Source: an uncultured Clostridia bacterium
GTDB taxonomy: Bacteria; Bacillota; Clostridia; UBA1381
Assembly (NCBI GenBank): GCA_934476075.1
Contig: CAKSNH010000014.1
Coordinates: 1-64,000 of the forward strand
Length of the DNA stretch: 64,000 nt
Reading direction: 5' to 3'
In this document: piece by piece, positions 25,407 through 34,303 of the stretch
Numbering within the stretch: position 1 is the first letter of the stretch
Layout of the letters: each line of letters starts with the position of its first letter
Notes under the pieces: generated by a model
The model's database searches: none
Seen by the model: the letters and a program-made list of their open reading frames with translations, nothing else
What the model was told of the DNA's origin: nothing
Program-made: the position numbers and the translations under genes

Positions 25407-25964
25407 TTAAACTCTTTCCATATACTCGCCTGTACGGGTATCAACTCTGATTACTTCACCTTCGTTTACAAACAAAGGAACTTGAATTGTAGCGCCTGTT
25501 TCCAAAGTAGCGGGTTTTGTTGCACCTGTTGCGGTATTACCCTTTACACCCGGTTCAGCGGCTGTAATTTGAAGTTCAACAAATGTAGGCGGTTCAACAC
25601 CGAATACGTTGCCTTTGTAAGACATAACTCTGCACACGTCATTTTCCTTAACAAACTTCATTTGTTCTTCAATTTCCGATTTAGCTATATCAAGCATTTC
25701 AAAAGTTTCGTTGTCCATGAAATGATAGAAATCATCGTCACCGTAAGAATATGCCATATCTTTTCTGTCGATATGAGCTTCTTCAAATTTCTCAGTAGGT
25801 CTGAATGTTTTTTCAACAACACCGCCGCTGATGATATTTTTCAATTTAGTTCTTACAAAAGCCGCACCCTTACCCGGTTTAACGTGTTGGAATTCAACAA
25901 TCTGATAAACATTACCTTCATGTTCAAAGGTTCTGCCGTTTCTAAAATCGCCTGCTGTAATCAT
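25407..25964 (-). CDS. efp: Elongation factor P
   Basis: 185 residues in the usual three-domain EF-P shape: KOW-like N-terminal domain, central OB domain and C-terminal OB domain ending TRTGEYMERV. It relieves ribosome stalling at polyproline. The residue at the tip of the first-domain loop (KPGKGAA, about residues 29-35) is the conserved lysine region. A 13-residue longer reading exists, but GGAGGA lies eight bases before the ATG at 25964. It follows aroQ and the M24 peptidase, as in Bacillus yqhS-yqhT-efp. Confidence 0.97.
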   Translation of the reverse strand: MITAGDFRNGRTFEHEGNVYQIVEFQHVKPGKGAAFVRTKLKNIISGGVVEKTFRPTEKFEEAHIDRKDMAYSYGDDDFYHFMDNETFEMLDIAKSEIEEQMKFVKENDVCRVMSYKGNVFGVEPPTFVELQITAAEPGVKGNTATGATKPATLETGATIQVPLFVNEGEVIRVDTRTGEYMERV

Positions 25965-26055
25965 AAATATAATCCTCCATATTTCTCTTTTATTATTATA
26001 CATATATATTTTAATCTATATCTATAAAAATTTCAAGTTATTTATTAAAATATAT

Positions 26056-27105
26056 CTAAATAATTAACAAATTTTTAATCGAATTTGTAAAATTATCACA
26101 TTTAGCGCCACTTACTGCCACCAAATCCTCAATTCGCACTCCGCCGAAGCCGTCAATATATATCCCCGGCTCAACGGTGACAATATTTCCGTTTACCAAT
26201 TTGCTGTCTGTTCTCGGCGATAACACGGGACTTTCGTGTATCTCCAATCCAACACTGTGACCCAAAGCGTGACCGAAATTCTTGCCGTATCCAGCCTCTG
26301 TTATGATGCCACGGGCAGCCTTGTCCACTTCTGCCGACACCGCACCTTCTTTCACCGCCGCAATGCCTGCCAGCTGTGCTTTTAAAACTACATCATATAT
26401 TTCACGCTGTCTTTCGGAACAAGCCCCCATAACAACAGTTCTTGTCATGTCCGAACAATATCCGTCCAATACACAGCCGAAGTCCATAGTAACAAAATCA
26501 CCTTTTTCGATAACTTTATCGCTTGCAACACCGTGCGGCATACTCGAACGCACTCCCGATGCAACAATAGTTTCAAATGATAAACCACTTGCACCGTTCT
26601 TACGCATAAAAAATTCAAGTTCAAGTGCCACTTCTTTTTCTGTCCGACCAATTTTAATAAAGTTCAAAATATGTTCAAACGCCTTGTCACCAAGCTGTTC
26701 AGCCGCACGGATTTTCTCGATTTCATCTTTATCTTTTATCATTCTCGGCAAATTTATACTCATACTTCCGCCCTTAAAATCCGCATCTTTTGAATATTTC
26801 TTAAACTTTTCAAATCTGCCGACAGATAGATTATCTTCCTCATACACGAAAGAATATCCTTTAAAATCCGCAAATATATTTTCCCATTTTTCGGTTACGT
26901 CACGATACACAAAATCGGGAGCCTGTTCCCTCGCCTGAACCGTATATCTCGAATCGGTAACCAAAATCTGTTTGTCATGCGAAATAAAAAGCACCGCATC
27001 ATCTGACGTAAACCCCGAATAGTAAAAAATATTCGGCTTGCCCGTAATAATCGCCGTTTGATTATCATTCAGCAATTCACATAATTTTTCTATACGCTTA
27101 TTCAT
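26056..27105 (-). CDS. M24-family Xaa-Pro aminopeptidase (YqhT-like)
   Basis: About 349 residues. The N-terminal creatinase-like domain covers residues 1-120, and the pita-bread catalytic domain follows. Metal ligands are visible as MDFGCVLDGYCSDMTRT, then GHALGHSVGLEIHE, EPGIYIDGFGGVRIED. It removes N-terminal residues before proline. The longer reading to 27207 lies wholly inside aroQ; GGAGG nine bases before the ATG at 27105 fixes the start, which overlaps aroQ by eight bases. The conserved aroQ-peptidase-efp order links proline peptide turnover with polyproline translation. Confidence 0.93.
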   Translation of the reverse strand: MNKRIEKLCELLNDNQTAIITGKPNIFYYSGFTSDDAVLFISHDKQILVTDSRYTVQAREQAPDFVYRDVTEKWENIFADFKGYSFVYEEDNLSVGRFEKFKKYSKDADFKGGSMSINLPRMIKDKDEIEKIRAAEQLGDKAFEHILNFIKIGRTEKEVALELEFFMRKNGASGLSFETIVASGVRSSMPHGVASDKVIEKGDFVTMDFGCVLDGYCSDMTRTVVMGACSERQREIYDVVLKAQLAGIAAVKEGAVSAEVDKAARGIITEAGYGKNFGHALGHSVGLEIHESPVLSPRTDSKLVNGNIVTVEPGIYIDGFGGVRIEDLVAVSGAKCDNFTNSIKNLLII

Positions 27106-27526
27106 TTGCAAACGCCTCCAAAGCAAGTAAATATCCCATATTCCCCAAACCGCAAATTTGACCTTTGCAGGCAGGTGCGGTAACCGATTTATGTCTAAAC
27201 TCCTCACGGGTGTGAATATTTGAAATATGTACTTCTATGCACGGCACATTTACACTTCCCAATGCGTCACGAAGTGCGTATGAATAGTGCGTCCACGCTC
27301 CCGGATTCATAATAATACCGTCATATTTTCCCATCGCACCATGAATGGCATTAACCGCTTCACCCTCAATATTGCTTTGGAAAAAGTCTACATTAACACC
27401 CAATTCATCGGCTTTTTTTCTGATTTGACCGCACAAATCACTCAAAGTATTGTTCCCGTAAATTCCCGGTTCACGAATACCGAGCATATTCAAATTCACA
27501 CCGTTTATAACCAAATAATTTTTCAT
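27098..27526 (-). CDS. aroQ: Type II 3-dehydroquinate dehydratase
   Basis: 142 residues, the expected size. Landmarks are INGVNLNMLGIREPGIYG (residues 7-24, with the catalytic Tyr), FFQSNIEGE near 49, NPGAWTHYS near 73 and EVHISNIHTREEFRHKS (catalytic His) near 97. It dehydrates 3-dehydroquinate to 3-dehydroshikimate in the shikimate pathway; aroK and aroE lie 25 kb away in this window. The usual NGPNL has Val in place of Pro. It sits 13 bases after ispG. Confidence 0.96.
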   Translation of the reverse strand: MKNYLVINGVNLNMLGIREPGIYGNNTLSDLCGQIRKKADELGVNVDFFQSNIEGEAVNAIHGAMGKYDGIIMNPGAWTHYSYALRDALGSVNVPCIEVHISNIHTREEFRHKSVTAPACKGQICGLGNMGYLLALEAFANE

Positions 27527-27539
27527 TTGTTACTGCTCC

Positions 27540-28586
27540 TTACATTTTCTCTATTTCCGCCATAAGCTCATCAATAATTTTATCCTCAGGTACTTTTCTC
27601 AGTATCTCGCCGTTTTTGAAAATCAAACCTTCACCGACACCGCCCGCAATACCTATGTCAGCACCTCTTGCCTCGCCCGGTCCGTTCACCGCACAGCCCA
27701 TAACCGCAACTTTAATATTCTTGTCCACACTTTCCAACCGCTTTTCAACCTCGTTTGCAATATTGATAAGATTAATTCTGCATCTTCCGCAAGTCGGACA
27801 TGACACCAATTCAGCACCGAATTTTCGCAGTCCCAAAACCTTTAAAATATCCTTTGCCGCACCGATTTCCTCCACAGGATTTGCCGTCAGCGACACACGA
27901 ATTGTATCACCGATACCATCATTGAGCAAAGAGCCTATACCGATAGCAGATTTTAACAATCCGCCTCTTGCCGTTCCTGCCTCGGTAACTCCCAAATGCA
28001 ATGGCACATCGGAAATATCATTCATTTTTCTGTATGCCTCTATCATAGTCGGCACATTTGACGCTTTGATTGACACAACCATATCTTCAAAATTGCACTC
28101 GTCAAGAATTGACATATGTCTTAGTGCACTTTCCACCAATGCGTCGGCAGTTGCCGAGCCGTATTTCGCCAGAATATCCTTTTCGACCGAACCGCTGTTC
28201 ACACCTATTCTGATAGGTATTCCCTTATCCTTTGCCATATCAACAACCGCTTTTACTCTTGATTTGTCGCCGATATTTCCTGGATTTATACGCACCTTGT
28301 CCGCACCGTTTTTTATACATTCCAATGCTAATTTATAATCAAAATGTATATCCACCACAAGCGGAATATGTATTTGTTTTTTTATCTGTGCCACTGCCCT
28401 TGCGGCGTCCATATCCAAAATTGCCACACGCACAATCTCGCAGCCCGCTTTTTCAAGCTCATTTATCTGAGCTGCTGTCGCACTTACATCACGAGTATCT
28501 GTATTGGTCATAGACTGAATAACAACAGGATTATTCCCACCGATTTTCACTCCGCCCACATCTACACATCTTTTCATTTTTCTCAT
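27540..28586 (-). CDS. ispG: 4-hydroxy-3-methylbut-2-enyl-diphosphate synthase (IspG)
   Basis: About 348 residues with SMTNTDTRD near the N-terminus, VDIHFDYKLALE, RINPGNIG, and the C-terminal 4Fe-4S motif SCPTCGRCRINL plus MGCAVNGPGEA. It converts MEcPP to HMBPP in the MEP isoprenoid pathway; dxr lies just upstream beyond rseP. The start at 28586 has AAGGGA eight bases before it; a 16-residue longer reading lacks a site. A terminator-like hairpin separates it from rseP, so it may also have its own promoter. Confidence 0.96.
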   Translation of the reverse strand: MRKMKRCVDVGGVKIGGNNPVVIQSMTNTDTRDVSATAAQINELEKAGCEIVRVAILDMDAARAVAQIKKQIHIPLVVDIHFDYKLALECIKNGADKVRINPGNIGDKSRVKAVVDMAKDKGIPIRIGVNSGSVEKDILAKYGSATADALVESALRHMSILDECNFEDMVVSIKASNVPTMIEAYRKMNDISDVPLHLGVTEAGTARGGLLKSAIGIGSLLNDGIGDTIRVSLTANPVEEIGAAKDILKVLGLRKFGAELVSCPTCGRCRINLINIANEVEKRLESVDKNIKVAVMGCAVNGPGEARGADIGIAGGVGEGLIFKNGEILRKVPEDKIIDELMAEIEKM

Positions 28587-28619
28587 TAAAAACGTCCCTT
28601 TCTCCAAATAAGGCAATTC

Positions 28620-28669
28620 AAAAACAAAACACACCTAAATTGTACGTCTGTACTGCTAATGGTGTGTTT
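28620..28669 (-). terminator. Hairpin terminator between rseP and ispG
   Basis: A nine-base stem, AAACACACC/GGTGTGTTT, with a 25-base loop is followed on the minus strand by TGTTTTTG. It probably ends the pyrH-to-rseP transcript in part or in full. Confidence 0.65.
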
Positions 28670-28703
28670 CGTCAGTTCATATTTTTAAATTATAATTTTA
28701 AAT

Positions 28704-29846
28704 CTATTTTGCAATCAATCTTACAATATCATTGTACAGTACAAAAACCGAAACCAACATCAAAAGAGCAAATCCTATTGTATGCACCAAGCCTTCTTTT
28801 TCGGGCGGAATAGGTTTTCTGCGTATAAGCTCCACAATCATAAAGAACAATCTTCCGCCGTCAAGAGCAGGTATAGGCAATAAATTGAATACACCCAAGT
28901 TTATTGTAATAAGCGATACAAGATATAATACGCTTATTGCTCCCGAATGTACCGCCGTATTCATTTCCGTTACAATACCGACAGGACCCGATAATTGATT
29001 TACACCCAATTTACCCGTCACCATTTTGAATACCGAAACATACACCAATTTTACAACAAATTTTGTAAACTTAAATGCTTCGGGCACTATATTGTATATC
29101 GTAACATTCTGCTGTTTCGGAACAAATCCCAAAATAGCACGTTCCGACTCGGTTGAAGTACCTACAAGACTATCATTTTTAATCAATTCGTCACTGTACG
29201 GAATAAAATTTTCCTCCATAACATTATTCACATACTGCTTTACATTAACACCCGTATCTGTATATTCATACACTACTTTTTGCAGTGAAGGCAGTACAGA
29301 TACATTAATTTTTTCACTGTCACGCTTTATAACCAAATCAACAGGCTTGTCGACACTCATTTCCGATGTGTACAATGCAATATCCTGATAAAATCCGACC
29401 TTATGACCGTTAAAGCTTACAATCTTATCTCCGCTCTGCACACCGCTTTCCGCCAAATGCGAATTTACATCTACCGTATCAATAATATTTGTGCTGAAAC
29501 TTTGCGAGTTTGACACAATAATAATCGCCAAAACAAAACCCAATAAAATATTCAGCACCGCACCGGCAACCACTACCAGCATACGCTGCCAGACAGGTTT
29601 TGCCGAATACCCTCGCTCATCGTCCGTTTCGGTGTCCTCGCCCTCCATTTTGCAGTATCCTCCGATAGGCAATGCACGAATAGAATATAAAGTTTCCTTA
29701 CCTTGCTTTTTAAAAATTGCAGGACCCATGCCTATTGCAAATTCCAAAACCTTTATCCCTACCGCTTTTGCGACAATAAAATGTCCAAACTCATGTATTG
29801 TTATCAATACCAAAAACATTACAATCGTAACAATAGCTGTTACCAT
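28704..29846 (-). CDS. rseP: RIP metalloprotease RseP/RasP
   Basis: About 380 residues, M50 family: HEFGH near residue 18 in the first membrane helix, a PDZ domain in the middle (ESGVQSGDKIVSFNGHKV), and a C-terminal NLLPIPALDGGR near residue 315 with the third zinc ligand Asp. It cuts anti-sigma factors and signal-peptide remnants within the membrane. A GTG six bases further upstream is possible, but the ATG at 29846 has better spacing to AGGAG. It follows dxr, the standard Firmicute order. Confidence 0.95.
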   Translation of the reverse strand: MVTAIVTIVMFLVLITIHEFGHFIVAKAVGIKVLEFAIGMGPAIFKKQGKETLYSIRALPIGGYCKMEGEDTETDDERGYSAKPVWQRMLVVVAGAVLNILLGFVLAIIIVSNSQSFSTNIIDTVDVNSHLAESGVQSGDKIVSFNGHKVGFYQDIALYTSEMSVDKPVDLVIKRDSEKINVSVLPSLQKVVYEYTDTGVNVKQYVNNVMEENFIPYSDELIKNDSLVGTSTESERAILGFVPKQQNVTIYNIVPEAFKFTKFVVKLVYVSVFKMVTGKLGVNQLSGPVGIVTEMNTAVHSGAISVLYLVSLITINLGVFNLLPIPALDGGRLFFMIVELIRRKPIPPEKEGLVHTIGFALLMLVSVFVLYNDIVRLIAK

Positions 29847-29870
29847 ATCCACTCAACTCCTATGCTGTCA

Positions 29871-31034
29871 TTACTTCCGACTTGCAAATTCAACCGCCTT
29901 TTCACGGGCGGTCTTATCTGCCTGTAAAATCTGTTCAATGTTAGGATTATCAATATTTTTTATTTCCGACATTGCATATTCAATAGTGTCGGCAATGTCC
30001 AAATACCCGATTTTTTCTTTCAAAAACATATCAACCGCAACCTCGTCTGCACTGTTGAAAATACACGGCATAATTCCGCCCTTTTTTCCCGCATTATACG
30101 CTAATTTTAACGCATAAAATGTATCTGTATCAGGTTTTGCAAATGTAAGCTCCGAATATTTTGTAAAATCCAGACTTTCTCCCGACATACTCAATCTTTT
30201 CGGGTAAGTAAGTGCATATTGTATCGGCAGACACATATCCGGCACACCCAGCTGTGCAATCACTGCATTATCAATATATTCTACCATGGAATGTACAATG
30301 CTCTGCCTGTGCACCAACACGTCAATTTTATCTATCGGCACATCAAAAAGCCACTTTGCCTCAATTACTTCCAAACCTTTATTTACCAATGTAGACGAAT
30401 CAATCGTAACCTTCGCCCCCATATCCCAATTAGGGTGATTTAGAGCGTCCTTTGGTTTCACATTTTTCAATTCATCTCTGCTTTTCCCAAAGAACGGACC
30501 TCCCGACGCTGTCAATAAAATTCTTTTCAATTCGGATTTATTGCTGCTTGCCTGCAATGATTGGAAAATTGCCGAATGTTCACTGTCTACGGGAAGCAGC
30601 TTAACACCGTAATCCTTGACCAGTTTTGTCACAATATGACCGCCCGTAACCAAAGTTTCCTTGTTTGCCAATGCAATATTTTTTCCGCTTTTTATAGCCT
30701 CGATAGTCGGCAATAATCCCGAAATACCCACAACCGCAACCAATGCGGTGTCTGCATCTTCTATGCAAGCCGTTTCTGTCATTCCCTCTGTTCCCGACAC
30801 AATTTTTGTGTTTGTATCGGCAACTTTTATTTTAAGTTCCTTTGCTTTGTCTTGATTTACTACGCACGCAATTTTAGGCTTAAACTCTCTGATTTGTTCT
30901 TCCAGCAACGCAATATTTCTCTGTGCCGACAAACCCACAATCTCAATTTCGTCATGCTCTCTTGCCACTTTAAGAGTTTGAGTTCCGATAGACCCTGTCG
31001 AACCCAATACTGTTACTCTATTTGAAAATCCCAT
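29871..31034 (-). CDS. dxr: 1-deoxy-D-xylulose 5-phosphate reductoisomerase
   Basis: 387 residues, normal length. The NADPH-binding VLGSTGSIGTQTL lies at residues 9-21, the metal and substrate part VDSEHSAIFQ near 150, SGGPFF near 185, and HPNWDMGAKVTIDSSTLVNKG near 208. It makes MEP from DXP, the committed step of non-mevalonate isoprenoid synthesis. GAGGAA lies six bases before the ATG. Confidence 0.97.
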   Translation of the reverse strand: MGFSNRVTVLGSTGSIGTQTLKVAREHDEIEIVGLSAQRNIALLEEQIREFKPKIACVVNQDKAKELKIKVADTNTKIVSGTEGMTETACIEDADTALVAVVGISGLLPTIEAIKSGKNIALANKETLVTGGHIVTKLVKDYGVKLLPVDSEHSAIFQSLQASSNKSELKRILLTASGGPFFGKSRDELKNVKPKDALNHPNWDMGAKVTIDSSTLVNKGLEVIEAKWLFDVPIDKIDVLVHRQSIVHSMVEYIDNAVIAQLGVPDMCLPIQYALTYPKRLSMSGESLDFTKYSELTFAKPDTDTFYALKLAYNAGKKGGIMPCIFNSADEVAVDMFLKEKIGYLDIADTIEYAMSEIKNIDNPNIEQILQADKTAREKAVEFASRK

Positions 31035-31048
31035 AAAATATTCCTCGT

Positions 31049-31843
31049 TTATGCTATATAATTTATAACAAAATAAATATAATAATACACTACCGGTGCA
31101 ATAAATACTACACTGTCAAATCTGTCCAATATTCCGCCGTGTCCGGGGAAAATCGTACCAAAATCCTTTATATTGCAGTCACGCTTGATAGCCGATGCAA
31201 TTAAATCGCCGAACTGCGACAATACCGATGACACAACTCCGAGCAATGCAAACGACGCATATCCGAGCGTATTAACCGAAAATGCCGTTTTAATAATAAA
31301 CGCATACAGCAAACACGATAAAACCGCACTTACCACACCGCCTATTGCACCCTCAACCGTCTTTTTCGGACTTACGTGCGGTATCAGTTTATGCTTTCCG
31401 AAGAAATATCCGCCGAAATATGCTCCCACATCTGTCATCCATGCACACACAAAAATCGGTAATGTCATAAAAATGCCAAATCCATTATTCAGCCATATAA
31501 TCGCCGACATAAAAAATACAATATAAAATGTAGCAAATGCCGTTGAATAAACATCTTTAAAGCTTGTTTTCCCATGCAAAAATACACTTGATATTAAGAA
31601 TAAAGCCATAACCGCAATAATTGCAGTCTGCACCGCCGACAAATATATTCCCACACCCAATAAAGCCGCAGAAACAAATCCCAAAGCTGTAAGCACTTTA
31701 TTCAATTTCATTGAACGGTATAACTCCCACAACGCTCCTACAATCAATACAACAACCGCAATATTAAATACTGTTTTCCCCAGAAAAACCACTGCAAAAA
31801 ATATAGCCAAACTCACAAATGAAGTCAATACACGTTGCAGCAT
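31049..31843 (-). CDS. cdsA: Phosphatidate cytidylyltransferase
   Basis: 264 residues with about eight membrane helices. The C-terminal CDP-alcohol-forming signature is seen as SQFGDLIASAIKRDCNIKDFG...PGHGGILDRFDS (about residues 205-245), which carries the metal-binding aspartates. It makes CDP-diacylglycerol for phospholipids. It starts four bases after uppS, with GGGGGAG as ribosome site. Confidence 0.96.
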   Translation of the reverse strand: MLQRVLTSFVSLAIFFAVVFLGKTVFNIAVVVLIVGALWELYRSMKLNKVLTALGFVSAALLGVGIYLSAVQTAIIAVMALFLISSVFLHGKTSFKDVYSTAFATFYIVFFMSAIIWLNNGFGIFMTLPIFVCAWMTDVGAYFGGYFFGKHKLIPHVSPKKTVEGAIGGVVSAVLSCLLYAFIIKTAFSVNTLGYASFALLGVVSSVLSQFGDLIASAIKRDCNIKDFGTIFPGHGGILDRFDSVVFIAPVVYYYIYFVINYIA

Positions 31844-31847
31844 TTAA

Positions 31848-32585
31848 TCACACTCCCCCAAAACGTCTGCCTCTGTTCTGATAATCACAGATAGCGTCAT
31901 ACAAATCCTCTTTGTCAAAATCAGGCCACAATTTTTTCGTAAACCAAAATTCAGAATAAGTACTCTGCCAAGTCATAAAATTACTCAATCTTTCCTCTCC
32001 GCTTGTTCTGATAATCAAATCAGGGTCAGGCTGACCGCCTGTATAAAGATATTCGCTGAATTTACTTGCTGAAATATCATCAATACTATAATTACCATTT
32101 TCCACATCTTTAATAACATTTTTTACAGCCGAAATAATTTCTTCCCTTCCGCCGTAATTCAATGCAATGTTCATTACAATACCATCATTTTTTGACGTAA
32201 ATTCTTCTGTTTTAATAATCTGTTTCTGCATTTCCTCGCTCAGCTCTTTTCTCGAACCAATCGCACGAATTACAACATTTTCGCCTGCCAACGTTTTTTC
32301 GGCATTAACCAAATAATCCATAAGCAAATTCATCAAATAATCAACTTCGGCTTTCGGACGTTTCCAATTTTCCGTTGAAAACGCATACACTGTTATGTAC
32401 TTAATTCCTATATTATTACATTCGGTAACTATTTTTTTCAATGTATCCGCACCGGCAGAATGTCCCGCACTTCTCGGAAGTCCACGCTTTTTCGCCCATC
32501 TGCCGTTGCCGTCCATAATAACTCCTATATGAACAGGCAAATTATCAAAATCAATTTTTCTATCTTTTTTTCGCTTAAAAAACAC
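31848..32585 (-). CDS. uppS: Undecaprenyl diphosphate synthase (isoprenyl transferase)
   Basis: 245 residues. IMDGNGRWAKKRG near residues 22-34 carries the catalytic Asp and the diphosphate-binding residues; YAFSTENWKRP and DLIIRTSGEERLSNFMTWQ...SEFWFT are also present. It condenses isopentenyl diphosphate units into the C55 carrier for cell-wall synthesis. The start is GTG at 32585, preceded by AGAGGTG. Confidence 0.96.
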   Translation of the reverse strand: MFFKRKKDRKIDFDNLPVHIGVIMDGNGRWAKKRGLPRSAGHSAGADTLKKIVTECNNIGIKYITVYAFSTENWKRPKAEVDYLMNLLMDYLVNAEKTLAGENVVIRAIGSRKELSEEMQKQIIKTEEFTSKNDGIVMNIALNYGGREEIISAVKNVIKDVENGNYSIDDISASKFSEYLYTGGQPDPDLIIRTSGEERLSNFMTWQSTYSEFWFTKKLWPDFDKEDLYDAICDYQNRGRRFGGV

Positions 32586-32675
32586 AAAAACACCTCTTAG
32601 ACATAAACTTCAATTATCATTTACAATACAATTAAACGCAACTAACCATATTGTAAATAAAAACCGAATATATAC

Positions 32676-32708
32676 ATTTTAGGGCTTGCATACTACAAGC
32701 CCTAAAAT
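32676..32708. repeat. Perfect 13-base inverted repeat between frr and uppS
   Basis: ATTTTAGGGCTTG pairs perfectly with CAAGCCCTAAAAT around a seven-base loop. No T-run follows the stem on either strand beyond the stem itself, so it is not a textbook terminator. It may be a processing or stabilising hairpin in the frr-uppS message. Confidence 0.75.
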
Positions 32709-32721
32709 AATAATATATAAA

Positions 32722-33276
32722 TCAAACTTCAATAATTTCTTTTTCCTTAGCTGCTGTGACATCATCAATAACCTTGATATACTTATCTGTAACAGCTTGC
32801 ACATCTTTTTCAATGCCCTTGAAATCGTCTTCCGTAACTTCGCTCTTTTTCTTCATATCTTTATATTTATCCATAGCGTCACGGCGAACGTTACGAACGG
32901 CAACCTTAGCTTCTTCCGAATATTTCTTTACAATCTTAACTAATTCTTTTCTTCTTTCCTCTGTTAGCGGCGGGAAGTTCAAACGAATAACCTTACCGTC
33001 ATTTGTAGGTGACAATCCCAAATCTGCTTTTTGAATAGCTTTTTCTATTTCTGATAAAACACTCAAATCCCACGGCTGAACAACCAACAATCTTGGTTCG
33101 GGAGAAGAAATAGAACCAACCTGTGCAAGCGGAGTTTGTGTTCCATAATACTCAATAGTAACCTTGTCTAATACAGACGCATTTGCACGTCCTGCTCTGA
33201 TAGTTTTCAATTCCGATTCAAATGCCGCAACTGATTTTTCCATTTTGTTTTCGATTTCAGGGTAATTACCTGCCAT
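32722..33276 (-). CDS. frr: Ribosome recycling factor
   Basis: 184 residues, the standard size. ELKTIRAGRANASVLDKV is near residues 20-37, YYGTQTPLAQVGSIS near 43, and the C-terminal helix contains RRDAMDKYKDMKKK. With EF-G it splits post-termination ribosomes. It lies 33 bases after pyrH, the near-universal pyrH-frr pair. Confidence 0.97.
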   Translation of the reverse strand: MAGNYPEIENKMEKSVAAFESELKTIRAGRANASVLDKVTIEYYGTQTPLAQVGSISSPEPRLLVVQPWDLSVLSEIEKAIQKADLGLSPTNDGKVIRLNFPPLTEERRKELVKIVKKYSEEAKVAVRNVRRDAMDKYKDMKKKSEVTEDDFKGIEKDVQAVTDKYIKVIDDVTAAKEKEIIEV

Positions 33277-33309
33277 AATTAAACATTCCTTTCGATATAT
33301 GTATTTGTA

Positions 33310-34017
33310 TTATCTTGATACCATAGTACCAATTTTTTCACCTTTCACTGCCTTTACAATGTTTTCAGGCTTATCCAATCCGAACACTAAAATCGGAATA
33401 TTATTATCCATACAAAGTGATGTAGCAGTTGAATCCATAACCCCCAAACCACGATTTAATACATCAATATATGATAGTTCGTCAAACTTAACCGCATCGG
33501 GATTAATATTAGGGTCGCTGTCGTATACTCCGTCAACCTTTTTAGCCAAAAGAATAATTTCAGCGTCAATTTCAGCCGCACGCAAAGCCGCAGTTGTATC
33601 TGTCGAGAAGAATGGATTACCTGTACCGCAGCCGAATATAACCACTCTGCCCTTTTCCAAATGACGCACTGCCTTGCCTCTGATATAAGGCTCTGCAATC
33701 TGACGCATTTCAATAGCTGTCTGCACTCTTGTAGGGATTCCGCACGCTTCAAGAGCATCACAAAGTGCCAGTGCATTAATTACAGTTGCAAGCATACCCA
33801 TATGGTCTGCACGGGTTCTGTCCATATTTTCACCGCTTCTGCCACGCCAGAAGTTACCTCCGCCGACAACAATAGCCACCGACACGCCCAAATCTACACA
33901 TTTTTTAATATTTTCCGAAATCTCTTTAACTGTTTCCGTATTCAAACCAAAGCGATTTTCTCCCGCCAAAGCCTCACCGCTTACTTTAAGTAGAACTCTT
34001 TTATATTTTGCACTCAT
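33310..34017 (-). CDS. pyrH: UMP kinase
   Basis: About 235 residues. LLKVSGEALAG near residue 10, VVGGGNFWRG near 55, RADHMGMLATVINALAL near 70 and the DGVYDSDP loop near 165 are all family hallmarks. It makes UDP from UMP. GGAG lies four bases before the ATG at 34017. The longer reading to 34041 lacks a ribosome site and would lie mostly over that signal. It leads the pyrH-frr-uppS-cdsA-dxr-rseP operon. Confidence 0.97.
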   Translation of the reverse strand: MSAKYKRVLLKVSGEALAGENRFGLNTETVKEISENIKKCVDLGVSVAIVVGGGNFWRGRSGENMDRTRADHMGMLATVINALALCDALEACGIPTRVQTAIEMRQIAEPYIRGKAVRHLEKGRVVIFGCGTGNPFFSTDTTAALRAAEIDAEIILLAKKVDGVYDSDPNINPDAVKFDELSYIDVLNRGLGVMDSTATSLCMDNNIPILVFGLDKPENIVKAVKGEKIGTMVSR

Positions 34018-34113
34018 ACTGCTCCAATACCTTTCCGACATATAGTCTTTTTTATGCGTTTTAAAAAAGGGAACACAAAATATTACTATTAAAGTGCCCC
34101 CTAACTTAAATAC

Positions 34114-34142
34114 ATTATACTATGTTTACACTTATAATTCAA
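34114..34142 (-). promoter_or_regulatory. Sigma-A promoter of the pyrH operon
   Basis: TTGAAT (34137-34142) and TATAAT (34114-34119) with a 17-base spacer on the minus strand, about 97 bases before the pyrH start. Confidence 0.7.
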
Positions 34143-34249
34143 GCAAACTTTATAAATAAATATTATTTATTTTCACATAATTGCTACACATATATAATAT
34201 AATATTTACCCCGTCTTGTCAACCGTGAATTTGTACTTTTGCCTAACAT

Positions 34250-34284
34250 TAAAAAAGTGCACAAGTCCGAAGGCTTGTACACTT
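34250..34284 (-). terminator. Intrinsic terminator of the SDR gene
   Basis: A 13-base stem with one mismatch and a TTCG-type tetraloop (AAGTGTACAAGCC/GACTTGTGCACTT), followed by six Ts on the minus strand. A textbook strong terminator. Confidence 0.9.
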
Positions 34285-34303
34285 TCATATAATATCTTAC
34301 TTA

